A model generated the notes under the pieces. The model did no database searches and was not told the origin of the DNA. It saw only the letters and a list, made by a program, of their open reading frames with translations. From positions 1-64,000 of the forward strand of contig CAWDDB010000009.1 of NCBI GenBank assembly GCA_963800975.1: DNA of 64,000 nt. The letters are read 5' to 3'. This document shows, one piece after another, positions 43,751 through 52,084 of the stretch. How positions within the stretch are numbered: the stretch's first letter is position 1; each line of letters begins with the position of its first letter. Source of the stretch: JALYGY01 sp963800975. Its GTDB lineage: Bacteria; Actinomycetota; Rubrobacteria; Rubrobacterales; Rubrobacteraceae. Made by a program: the position numbers and the translations under genes.

Positions 43751-45217
43751 TTAAACACTCTGCTCCCTGCGGACGGCGAAGCCGCCGGTGGCGAGGCTGA
43801 CGACGATCAGCACGGCGAAGTTCACGACGAGCGCGACGATACCGATGTTGGTGTCGGCCACGGACCCAGGGAGAAACGGGAAGAGCTCTCCTATGGTCGT
43901 CTCCCGGACGGTCACGTAGGTCACGGTCAGAACCCCTGCGACTATGCCGGCGGCCGCTCCCCACCTGGTCACGAAGTTGTTGGGCATGAGGGAGAAGAGG
44001 AGCGCGGGGAAGAGCTGGGTCACGAGGCTGTACCCCAGCAGGAGAAGCAAGACTATCCCCTGACCGCTCTGCAGGGAGAACCACAGCGAGATGACTGCCA
44101 CGACCGGGACGAGGATCTTGGCTAGGGTGGCGACCCTCTGCTCGCTGGTCGACGGGACGAAGACTTTGTAGACGTTCTTCGCGAGCACGGTGGATGAGAC
44201 CATCAGGAGCATGGAACCGGGGACGAGGGCTGTGAGCATGCCGGCGGCGCCTATGAGGCCGACGACCGGGGCGCTGAAGACATCCTTGGACACCTCCAGG
44301 AGGGCCAGGTCCACCCTCTCGCCCTCGAGGCCGGGGACCCGGAGTACGGCCGCGAAGCCGACGAAGAAGACGAAGAGCAGGACGAGCTGGTAGATGGGCA
44401 AAAACGTGGCGTTGCGCCGGATCACGCGCGCGTTCTCGGCCGTGAACACGGAGCCGAAGGTGTGCGGCCACATGTAGAAGCCTAAAGCGGTGAGCAGGAC
44501 CGTGGAGACGAACCACGAGGGGCTGTAGCCCTCCGACGGCAGAATGAGGAAGTCCGGTCTCTGGGCGTTTATCTCGCCGAACATCTCCCCCACCCCGCCG
44601 TAGAGCGCGAACGGGAGGTAGATGCCCATGAACACGACGACCACGAGCACCATGATGTCCTTGACCACCGCGGTCCAGGCCGAGCCGTGGATGCCGCTGA
44701 TGATCACGTAGACCGTGACCGCCACCGTCCCGATGATCGCGGCGACGGTTGCGGAGATGGCGCCGTAGGAGGTGGCCGAGACGATGAGCCCGAGTCCCTG
44801 GAACTGCAGCGCCAGGTAGGGGACCATCGCGATCACGGCGACCAGCGAGACGAGAACGCCGAGGGCCGGGCTATCGTACTTGCTGGCGAAGAAGTCCGAC
44901 TGGGAGTGCAGGCGGTTGTCCTTGGCGTAGGTCCAGACGGCGGGCAGCAGCCAGTAGGACATGATGTACGCCAGGCACCCGTAGGAGAGGATGTAGAAGG
45001 CTGGGGCACCCTCGCCGTAGGCCCAGCCGGACCCCCCGAGGAAGGTGAAGGTCGTGTAGATCTCGCCTGCCAGGAGCAAGAAGACGAAGAGCGTCCCGAA
45101 GCCCCTCCCCCCGACGCTCCACTCCTCGAGGTCCATATCCTTGCCCCGCTGCGCCCTGATGCCGAGGAAGATGGAGAGGAGCAGGAAGGCGCCTATTATG
45201 ACGAGCGCTATGTTCAT
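43751..45217 (-). CDS. Sodium:solute symporter (SSS family)
   Basis: 488 residues from ATG 45217, which overlaps the DUF3311 stop by 4 bases. About 13 membrane spans; the SSS pattern is seen in EWSVGGRGFGTLFVFLLLAG, FTFLGGSGWAYGEGAPAFYI, TAVVKDIMVLVVVVFMGIYL and GAAGMLTALVPGSMLLMVSS. It would take up a small solute with sodium. The pairing with DUF3311 and the linked hydrolases suggest an amide, peptide or ureide. Terminated before the iol operon by a hairpin. Confidence 0.9.
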   Translation of the reverse strand: MNIALVIIGAFLLLSIFLGIRAQRGKDMDLEEWSVGGRGFGTLFVFLLLAGEIYTTFTFLGGSGWAYGEGAPAFYILSYGCLAYIMSYWLLPAVWTYAKDNRLHSQSDFFASKYDSPALGVLVSLVAVIAMVPYLALQFQGLGLIVSATSYGAISATVAAIIGTVAVTVYVIISGIHGSAWTAVVKDIMVLVVVVFMGIYLPFALYGGVGEMFGEINAQRPDFLILPSEGYSPSWFVSTVLLTALGFYMWPHTFGSVFTAENARVIRRNATFLPIYQLVLLFVFFVGFAAVLRVPGLEGERVDLALLEVSKDVFSAPVVGLIGAAGMLTALVPGSMLLMVSSTVLAKNVYKVFVPSTSEQRVATLAKILVPVVAVISLWFSLQSGQGIVLLLLLGYSLVTQLFPALLFSLMPNNFVTRWGAAAGIVAGVLTVTYVTVRETTIGELFPFLPGSVADTNIGIVALVVNFAVLIVVSLATGGFAVRREQSV

Positions 45218-45414
45218 CGTTCGTCGCCCTCCCTGTTGGCAGGATCGACGGCGTACACGATCGCCATGATGATCGAGGTCAGTACAACCCACATCACGAT
45301 CCAGAACAGGATAAACGGCATCCCGAGCACGAAGGGCTCGACCCTGTTGACGAAGGGCGTCCCGACGAGGATCCCTATGAACGGGAGCGCCGCCAGCAAG
45401 TAGACGGGTTTCAT
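45214..45414 (-). CDS. DUF3311 small membrane subunit of the symporter
   Basis: 66 residues, two membrane spans (YLLAALPFIGILVGTPFVNR, then FILFWIVMWVVLTSIIMAIV). DUF3311 proteins are the usual small companions encoded just before SSS symporters. ATGA overlaps both upstream (M20) and downstream (symporter), so translation is coupled. Confidence 0.85.
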   Translation of the reverse strand: MKPVYLLAALPFIGILVGTPFVNRVEPFVLGMPFILFWIVMWVVLTSIIMAIVYAVDPANREGDER

Positions 45415-46601
45415 GCCGTACTCCTCTCATCTAGCAGCCTGAACGTGGTACCCAGGAACATCCTGACCCCGTTCCCTAGCGCGTCCTCGTCTATGGTGAA
45501 CCGCGGGTGGTGGTGCGGCTGGACGATGTCCTTCTCCTCGTTGCCGGCCCCCACCAGGAAAAACGTCCCGGGCGCCCGCTGCTGGTAAGCCGAGAAGTCC
45601 TCCCCGCCCATGTTGGGGGCCATGATCTCGAGCGCCCCCTCCCCGAAGTCTTCCCTGACCGTCTCCTCGATGACCCTCGTGACGTCTTCGTCGTTGATCA
45701 CCGGCCGGTAACCGGGCTTGTACCTGAACTCGTAGTCGGCCCCGTGCGCCTGGGTGACGCCCTTTATGACCCGCTCCATGAGTTCGGGCACCCGCTCCCT
45801 GACCTCGGGGTCGAGGGTGCGGATGGTCCCGACCATCTCTACCGTGCCCGGGACGACGTTGTGGGTGGTCCCGCCGGAGAATTTGGTAACCGAGACGACC
45901 ACGTCGTCTATGGGGTCGATCTCGCGCGAGACGACGTGCTGCAAATTGGTCACCACCTGCGCGCCCACGGCAATGCTGTCGATAACCTGGTGCGGCATCG
46001 CCGCGTGGCCACCCTGGCCCTTTACGGTGACCTCGAAGATGTCCGGCGCGGCCATCATGGGTCCGTAGGTCACCCCGATCTTGCCGACCGGCAATTGAGA
46101 CCACAGGTGGGCGCCTATGACCGCGTCTACCCCGTCCATGACCCCGGCCTCGACCATCTCTTCGCCCCCACCGGGGGAGAGCTCCTCGGCGTGCTGGAAG
46201 AGAAACCGGATCTCGCCGCTAATGCGGTCCTTCATGCCGGAGAGGATCTTCGCGGTCCCGAGCAGCATGGCGGTGTGGCCGTCGTGCCCGCAGGCGTGCA
46301 TAGCGCCCGCGTTCTGCGAGGCGAACTCGAAGTCGTTCTCCTCCTGGATCGGCAGCGCGTCGATGTCAGCCCTGATCGCGAGCGTGCGCCCCGGCTCCTC
46401 GCCCACGAGCGTGGCCATGACGCTGGTCTGCGTGGGACGGTAGAGCTCCAGGCCGCCGAAAGACTCCAGGGTCTCGAATACGAAGCGGGAGGTCTCCTCT
46501 TCGTGGAAAGAGACCTCGGGGTGGCGGTGCAGGTGCCGCCGCCACCCGACGATCTCGCCACTCACCTCTCCTACCAGGTCGTCGAAGGTTGCGGTCGCCA
46601 T
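45411..46601 (-). CDS. M20-family amidohydrolase (hippurate/IAA-amino acid hydrolase-like)
   Basis: 396 residues. GWRRHLHRHPEVSFHEEETS is the family start; metal ligands lie in GAMHACGHDGHTAMLLG and FLFQHAEELSPGG; the lid domain has KGQGGHAAMPHQVIDSI; MGGEDFSAYQQRAPGTFFLV gives the last ligands. It hydrolyses N-acyl amino acids or similar amides in the cytosol. Its stop overlaps the DUF3311 start. The actual substrate is presumably delivered by the adjacent symporter. Confidence 0.92.
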   Translation of the reverse strand: MATATFDDLVGEVSGEIVGWRRHLHRHPEVSFHEEETSRFVFETLESFGGLELYRPTQTSVMATLVGEEPGRTLAIRADIDALPIQEENDFEFASQNAGAMHACGHDGHTAMLLGTAKILSGMKDRISGEIRFLFQHAEELSPGGGEEMVEAGVMDGVDAVIGAHLWSQLPVGKIGVTYGPMMAAPDIFEVTVKGQGGHAAMPHQVIDSIAVGAQVVTNLQHVVSREIDPIDDVVVSVTKFSGGTTHNVVPGTVEMVGTIRTLDPEVRERVPELMERVIKGVTQAHGADYEFRYKPGYRPVINDEDVTRVIEETVREDFGEGALEIMAPNMGGEDFSAYQQRAPGTFFLVGAGNEEKDIVQPHHHPRFTIDEDALGNGVRMFLGTTFRLLDERSTA

Positions 46602-46604
46602 GCC

Positions 46605-47858
46605 CTACCCCCCCTCTTTCGGCCCGGCCCCTCCGGCCAGGTCGAGCACGGTCCAATATAGAGCGTCGCTTCCGGCCGCGCAATCCTCCGGAGAGCTCCA
46701 CTCGTCGGGGCTGTGGCTGATGCCATCTCGCGAGCGGACGAAGATCATGCCCATCGGACACAGCCGCGCGAGCTGCATCCCGTCGTGCCCGGCTCCGCTC
46801 GGGAGAGCAACGACCTGGAAACCCATCTTCTCGCAGGACCTCCCGATGGCTTCCCTGACCAGCTCCGAGCACGGGGCTGGCGCGAGCCGCTGCAGGATCT
46901 CGACGTCGAGCCCCACCCCGCGGCGACCGCAGATCTCGCGCGCGCCCTGCAGGATGCGCTCCTCGACGCCGTCCCTCACGCCCTCGTCGATATCCCTGAG
47001 ATCGAGCGAGAACTCGACGCGGCCGGGGATGATGTTGATGCCTCCAGGCTCGAGGTCGAGCTGCCCGACGGTGCCAACGCTCGTGCCGGTCTCTGACGCC
47101 TCGGCCTCGATGAGGACCACGATCTCCGCGGCTGCGGCCAGGGCGTCGCGCCTGAGGCTCATCGGCGTCGCGCCGGCGTGTCCAGTCTCCCCCTCGAGCG
47201 AGAAACGGAGCCAGACGGGACCGGCTATGCCTGTGACGACACCTGCGGGGAGATCCTCGCTCTCGAGGACCCTGCCCTGCTCGATGTGCAGCTCGACGTA
47301 GGCCTTCACCGATCCCTCCGGCCTCGCCGCCTCGCCGATGCGAGCAGGGTCGAGACCGTAGGCCTCTATCGCGCCGGCTATGGAGAGGCCGCCCTCGTCC
47401 TCGTGGTCGCCCAGGTCTTCGGGGGTGAGGGTGCCGGCCAGGGCCCGGCTCCCGATCATGCCGAACGAGAAGCGCGCTCCCTCCTCGTCCGTGAAGGCGA
47501 TGACCTCGACGGGGTGCTCGGTTTGCACGCCCTGCTCACGCATGGCCTGCAAGACCTCGATACCGGCCAGCACCCCGAGAGGACCGTCGAAGTTCCCGCC
47601 GTTGTACACGGAGTCGACGTGCGAGCCGACGAGGACCACTGGCGCCTCCGGGTTAGCACCCTCGCGGCGCCCGATCAGGTTCCCCGCGGCGTCCTCGCGC
47701 ACGTCTAGCCCGGCCTCCTCCATGTACAGGGCAACCCTGTCTTTGGCGGCCCGCTCTTCCGCGCTCAGGGAGAGCCGGGTCACGCCGCCACCCTCCTGCT
47801 CGCCTATCTCGCCGAGGTCGGAGATCCTGCGCCACAACCGCTCGCCGTCCGTCGTCAT
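46605..47858 (-). CDS. M20-family Zn hydrolase (allantoate/N-carbamoyl amino acid amidohydrolase type)
   Basis: 417 residues from ATG 47858, overlapping the upstream stop (ATGA). Hydantoinase/carbamoylase blocks: VLVGSHVDSVYNGGNFDGPL, IAFTDEEGARFSFGMIGSRA, KAYVELHIEQGRVLE, GETGHAGATPMSLRRDALAA and PSGAGHDGMQLARLCPMGMI. The His and Asp residues bind two metals. Likely cleaves a carbamoyl or ureido group, for example from N-carbamoyl amino acids or allantoate. Without the hydantoinase or allantoinase genes in view the choice stays open. Confidence 0.88.
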   Translation of the reverse strand: MTTDGERLWRRISDLGEIGEQEGGGVTRLSLSAEERAAKDRVALYMEEAGLDVREDAAGNLIGRREGANPEAPVVLVGSHVDSVYNGGNFDGPLGVLAGIEVLQAMREQGVQTEHPVEVIAFTDEEGARFSFGMIGSRALAGTLTPEDLGDHEDEGGLSIAGAIEAYGLDPARIGEAARPEGSVKAYVELHIEQGRVLESEDLPAGVVTGIAGPVWLRFSLEGETGHAGATPMSLRRDALAAAAEIVVLIEAEASETGTSVGTVGQLDLEPGGINIIPGRVEFSLDLRDIDEGVRDGVEERILQGAREICGRRGVGLDVEILQRLAPAPCSELVREAIGRSCEKMGFQVVALPSGAGHDGMQLARLCPMGMIFVRSRDGISHSPDEWSSPEDCAAGSDALYWTVLDLAGGAGPKEGG

Positions 47859-49009
47859 CGCCCCGCCCCCGATACGCCGTTGGGGCGCGCGCAAAGGGAT
47901 CTCGCCTCGTCCAGGGCGCCAAGCAGCAGGTCGGACGTCAGACCGTGAGCGGTTATGCCATCCCGGCCCGTGACGGTGCCGGCGGCGAGGAGGGCGTTGA
48001 GTATCGCCTCCTCGGTCGCCTCCGCCGCCGCGTAGAAGAGCTCGCTTATGTACTCGTTCGTCACCATGCTCAGGGGCACGGTGGCCCCGGCGCCGGAGCT
48101 GTCGGTGTGGGGTATGCCCGTGTTGCCCGTGGCGAAAGCGAGGAAGATGTCGCCGCTGCCATCGTCGCAGCCGCCCCCTGCCCTACCGAGACCGATGCTG
48201 GCGCGCTGTGCCAGCCGGTCGCACTGGATGGGAAGGAGCGGGGCGTCGGTGGCGAGGATGATGATGATCGAACCGGTGCCGGCTGGTGGCGTGTCTTCCT
48301 CTTCGTAAGGCGACGGAACCCTCTCGGTTGTCAGGACACGTCCGACGGGCGCGCCGTCAACGCGCAGCATATGCCGACGGCCGTAGTTGGCCTGCACGAG
48401 AGCCCCGACCGTCCAGCCCCCATCCGCTTCGGAGAGCCTGCGCGACGCCGTCCCGATACCGCCCTTGAACTCGTGGCAGATCATGCCCGTCCCCCCGCCG
48501 ACAGAGCCCTCCGAAACCGGGCCGCCGCGCGCTTCCCTCAGCGCTTCCCTGAAGTGTTCCCCCGTGACGTGCTGGCCGTTGATGTCGTTAAGGGTCCCGT
48601 CGTAGGTCTCGGCGACCACGGGTAGGACCCAGTACTCCTCGGTGTTGTCCTCGAACTCGGCCGCCACGAGGGCGTCGCGCACCACGCCGACGCTGTTGGT
48701 GTTGGTGATGGCGACCGGCGCGTCGAGTATTCCGGCCTCCCGGATCCACTCCAACCCCGTCATATCTCCGTTGCCGTTCAACCTGTGGCATCCCGCGAAC
48801 ACCGGCTCGTCCCTGGTCCACCCCTCGCGCGGGCAGACGACCGTAACGCCCGTCCTGATCGGTCCCTCGCCGACGACCAGCGGCCCCTCGCCCCTTATGA
48901 TGGTCGAGTGCCCCACGCGCACGCCCTCGACGTCCGTGATGGCGTTGTTCGGGCCTGGCGTCAGGTGCCCGATCGCTATCCCCAACTCACTCGCTCGTTT
49001 CTGCCCCAT
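47855..49009 (-). CDS. P1-family aminopeptidase/amidase (DmpA-like)
   Basis: 384 residues from ATG 49009 (an upstream frame to 49072 is unlikely). DmpA/P1 features: LTPGPNNAITDVEGVRVGHS near the start, GNGDMTGLEWIREAGILDAP, the Asn/Thr-rich ITNTNSVGVVRDALV, and EGSVGGGTGMICHEFKGGIG followed by TASR. The last segment contains the autocleavage site that exposes the Ser nucleophile, as in Ntn hydrolases. Acts on D- or L-amino acid amides, esters or beta-peptides. Coupled to the M20 gene by ATGA. Confidence 0.9.
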   Translation of the reverse strand: MGQKRASELGIAIGHLTPGPNNAITDVEGVRVGHSTIIRGEGPLVVGEGPIRTGVTVVCPREGWTRDEPVFAGCHRLNGNGDMTGLEWIREAGILDAPVAITNTNSVGVVRDALVAAEFEDNTEEYWVLPVVAETYDGTLNDINGQHVTGEHFREALREARGGPVSEGSVGGGTGMICHEFKGGIGTASRRLSEADGGWTVGALVQANYGRRHMLRVDGAPVGRVLTTERVPSPYEEEDTPPAGTGSIIIILATDAPLLPIQCDRLAQRASIGLGRAGGGCDDGSGDIFLAFATGNTGIPHTDSSGAGATVPLSMVTNEYISELFYAAAEATEEAILNALLAAGTVTGRDGITAHGLTSDLLLGALDEARSLCARPNGVSGAGR

Positions 49010-49020
49010 CGCGACTCCCT

Positions 49021-49830
49021 TCACCTCCGGGCCAGGTCGGCTACGTACCCCCGCTCCTCCTCGCCGAACCACGGGGGGTCGCCTGCCCCAGCGTTCTCGT
49101 GCATCCGCTCGGGGCTGCTGGTCGCCGGGATCGCGCAGCTCACCCTCCTGTCTGAAAGGACGAACTTGAGTAGCGCCTGCGCCCAGGTCTCCACGCCAAA
49201 CTCACGCAGCGGCCTGAGGTCTTCTTCCGAAGGAGACCTGCGCACGAGACGACCGCTGCCGAGCGGAACCATCACGAGCACACCGAGGCCAAGGTCCTCA
49301 GCCAGCGGCAGGAGATCCCTGGCTACGGCGGTCTCGGCGGCATTGTACGGGACCTGCACGAAGTCCACGCGGCCGCCACGCATGACGCTCATAAGATCCC
49401 CGAAGGCCGCGCGAGAGTAGTGGGTCGCCCCGACGGCGCTTACCCTGCCTTCCTCCTTGAGGCGGTGGAGCAGGTCCAGACGTCTCTGGACGGCGACCAG
49501 GTTGTGGACCTGGTAGAGCTCGACGCGGCCGCCGAAGTAGCCTAGCGAGGCCCCGATCTGGCGCTCCGCCTCACGGTCGTCGGCTGTCCAGACCTTCGTG
49601 GCGACGATGGCCCTGCCTCTGTCCTGCTCCCGCAGCGCGTCGCCGAGAACCCTCTCGGCCTCTCCGTACATCGGGGAGGAGTCGAAGAGGTTCGCCCCCT
49701 CTTCGAGCGCCGTCCGCACGACCTCGTGGCGCGACCCTTCCGCGCGACCGCGCACGTCGAGGACTTGCCACGTACCCATACCCACGGCGGGCACCTCTAC
49801 GCCGCTCTCCCCGAGCTTCCGGCGTTCCAC
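49021..49830 (-). CDS. Aldo/keto reductase
   Basis: 269 residues. Catalytic tetrad positions are visible: NLFDSSPMYGEAERVLGDAL (Asp, Tyr), VATKV (Lys) and ELYQVHN (His). The NADPH-binding region includes VPLGSGRLVRRSPSEEDLRP and CAIPATSSPERMHENAGA. First gene of the transcript that runs to the symporter, 12 bases before the P1 peptidase start. Probably reduces or oxidises the compound processed by this pathway; the substrate is unknown. Confidence 0.85.
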   Translation of the reverse strand: MERRKLGESGVEVPAVGMGTWQVLDVRGRAEGSRHEVVRTALEEGANLFDSSPMYGEAERVLGDALREQDRGRAIVATKVWTADDREAERQIGASLGYFGGRVELYQVHNLVAVQRRLDLLHRLKEEGRVSAVGATHYSRAAFGDLMSVMRGGRVDFVQVPYNAAETAVARDLLPLAEDLGLGVLVMVPLGSGRLVRRSPSEEDLRPLREFGVETWAQALLKFVLSDRRVSCAIPATSSPERMHENAGAGDPPWFGEEERGYVADLARR

Positions 49831-50261
49831 GACTCTCCCTTCTCTGGTACAGGGGATCCTCTTCAGGTGTTAGCAGGGCGTAAGGCTTCCCCACGTTACG
49901 CCGAGCTTCCCAAGGTGCGAGCATCCGATCGCGGCGCGCGTTCCTGGCGAGGAGTAGACTACACGAAGTCTGCCCCGGGGATGCTCGAGCATGGCCCGTC
50001 GAAACGGAACCCGTACGCGATTGCGAAACCCTGTGAATTGCTGCCAGAATCTTGCCTCCCCCGCGCGACTTCGATATGATGCCGTGCTCGTAAGCGTTGT
50101 GGCGAGGAAGAGGAGGCTGGGGCGCCTCGAGGGTTCCGGAGTCGCGCGAGGCGAATCGCTCCGGAACATTTGGGCCGGGGATAGGGTTCTCTAGCGACCG
50201 GGGACGGGAAGATCCGCCCGCGCGATCACGGAGTGCGATCAGCCGCGAGGAGGTCTTGGTG
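49831..50261. other. Intergenic, divergent promoter region
   Basis: About 430 bases between divergent genes. No coding frame is supported on either strand and no strong hairpin is apparent. Promoters for both directions must lie here, but I cannot place them. Confidence 0.35.
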
Positions 50262-50503
50262 GTGGAAAGCGTCGACGTAAGCATGCAAGCTGCGGGGACC
50301 GTCCCGGCCGGTACCGCCCTCGGCACGCCGGAGTGGCTCAGGGAGGAGCTGGCCCGGTTCATACCAACCCGAGCGAGCTCTCCATGCCGCCGAAGACCTC
50401 TGTGAAGCAGGCAGAAGGGTTCTCCCTCTACATGCTCAAGGAAACTCTCTCTGGTCACGGCGACGACCTGGTGAAGATGATCGAGAGCAACCTGCTGCGG
50501 TAA
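50262..50503 (+). pseudogene. Small conserved protein, one frameshift
   Basis: GTG 50262 with GAGGAGG eight bases upstream. VESVDVSMQAAGTVPAGTAL, then GTPEWLREELARFIP; one base is missing at the CCAACCC run near 50372 and the next frame gives PSELSMPPKTSVKQAEGFSL and YMLKETLSGHGDDLVKMIES before the stop at 50501. The joined product of about 80 residues has a disordered start and a helical remainder. Function unknown. Confidence 0.5.
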
Positions 50504-51077
50504 AGAGAGGGGTAACCGCGGGTCAGGCTGGTCCCAAGATGCCGGCATCGGGCCAGCAACCGGTGCCGAAACCAGAGCACCCTGGTGCCTTGGTAATGGC
50601 TTCGTAGTGCGAATGGGTTCCGGCTCCGCGTGAGCCCGGACCGGCTATCGCGCCGTCATCTCTACACCCTGCGTATCGCCCTGCGAGTGATCTACCTTGC
50701 CTGCGCGATCATCGCTGCTGCTGGTGATTGTCCCTGGCAACCACTTCCGCTCGCGCTGCCTGTTGCTCTTGTCGCCGGCGCGATAACTACGGCCAGGGTG
50801 CGCTTCTAATAGGGAACGGATCTCGATCACCAGGGGGCAGGTCCTCGCGGTGGCCCAACAGGAGTAGGCGCCCACAAGCCGACTGAGCACCCACGTGGGT
50901 GAAACCACCCACGGCTCCGCATTGCGGAAGTTGGGTGGTTCCCCCGATGCGTCGCCTGCTCTCCAGCTCGCATGATGTTGATTGACGGCAGGCCAGAACG
51001 AGGACGCAGGGATGAGCAGGTAACCGGAAGGGATTCGAAATCCAGGTCCCAAGTTGAGGCAGTTAGTAAGGAATGAG
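50504..51077. other. Intergenic with a large hairpin, no gene
   Basis: About 570 bases. A 12-bp palindrome ACCCACGTGGGT (50889-50900) is followed at once by a two-tier hairpin: AACCACCCA (50903-50911) with TGGGTGGTT (50932-50940), enclosing CCGC-ATT-GCGG. A minus-strand frame covers much of this gap, but its composition is irregular and I do not call it. Confidence 0.45.
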
Positions 51078-51206
51078 ATGCCGAGGAAAGCGCGTCTGCT
51101 GCTAGCCATGGCCGCGACGCTGGTTTTTGACCAGCGGATCATCGTTGACGGAGGACTAGGCATCTTTGCCTACCCTGGGTTTTCGTCCTCTCCCGCGATT
51201 AGGTGA
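51078..51206 (+). pseudogene. Orphan signal-peptide remnant of a secreted protein
   Basis: ATG 51078 (AAGGA upstream) encodes MPRKARLLLAMAATLVF and then loses resemblance, running 25 more residues to a stop at 51204. The start closely matches the signal peptide of the next gene (MKRKAVLLMTTMAAALVMAS). I infer the 5' end of a deleted paralogue. Confidence 0.4.
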
Positions 51207-51310
51207 GGCTACCGACGCGGTGGGTGCTTGCCAGGCCTAGGATGCAGATGGCGATGAGATCACGGAGCAAAAGGAAGGAGCTGATGAGTCGGATGAAAGG
51301 AGAAAAAGGG

Positions 51311-51907
51311 ATGAAGAGGAAAGCGGTTCTACTGATGACGACGATGGCGGCGGCGCTTGTCATGGCCAGCGGTGTGGCGTTGGCGGCGACCGTCACAATC
51401 TATTGTCAGAATGGTGCTTTTCGCTGCTACGGCACCGACGGCGACAACCAGATCTACGGTACCTCCGGGAAAGACCATATCCTCCCTTACCGCGGGAGCG
51501 ACAGGATCGATGCCTACGGTGGCAACGACACGGTAAGCACCAACACCATCGGTAGCATAAGCGGCAGTAACAACGTGTACGCCGGTTCCGGCAACGACAC
51601 CGTAAGTGGGAAAACAGGCAAAGACATCCTGCGCGGCGATTACGGCGACGACCGGTTGGACGGCTTCGGCGGCAACGACATCATGGACGGTGGCCCCGGC
51701 AGAGACACTGTGCTCGGCTACGACGGCAATGACTGGTTGGTCGGCAGTTCCGGCACCGACAACATGATCGGTGGAGAGGGCGACGACTACATAATCGCAG
51801 TCGGCGATGGCTACGCGGATTCGATCGGCTGCGGCCCAGGCACCGATTCGGTTCGCGCCGACGATATAGACGTCGCGGTTAGTGATTGCGAGTTTGTTAC
51901 CGATTAG
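51311..51907 (+). CDS. Secreted RTX-like calcium-binding repeat protein
   Basis: 198 residues from ATG 51311, behind AAAGGAGAA. Signal peptide MKRKAVLLMTTMAAALVMAS ending VALAA. The rest is nearly all repeats of the G-G-x-G-x-D-x-U type: GTDGDNQIYGTSGKDHI, RGDYGDDRLDGFGGNDIMDG, GPGRDTVLGYDGNDWLVGSS, GEGDDYI. Such repeats wrap into a beta roll around calcium. The end CGPGTDSVRADDIDVAVSDC carries a Cys pair shared with the neighbouring proteins. Confidence 0.88.
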   Translation: MKRKAVLLMTTMAAALVMASGVALAATVTIYCQNGAFRCYGTDGDNQIYGTSGKDHILPYRGSDRIDAYGGNDTVSTNTIGSISGSNNVYAGSGNDTVSGKTGKDILRGDYGDDRLDGFGGNDIMDGGPGRDTVLGYDGNDWLVGSSGTDNMIGGEGDDYIIAVGDGYADSIGCGPGTDSVRADDIDVAVSDCEFVTD

Positions 51908-52084
51908 TCCCCGATCGGCTCGCGGAGTGGAGCCGGTGGTGACTCTCCCTGCCGGCTCCATCCGATCCGGAGCATGGGACTGGTCCGCCGAAGCCAAACA
52001 GCAGGGAAGGAGGAGGCTTATACGTCGGAGGAGGACACCACCAGGCGACGAGCGATGCCGAGTAGAGAAAGAAGGAAATCAGCG

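Noticed and set aside
50645..51163. 172-codon minus-strand frame
   Set aside because: Irregular codon composition, crosses the hairpin block and the signal-peptide remnant; no recognisable domain.
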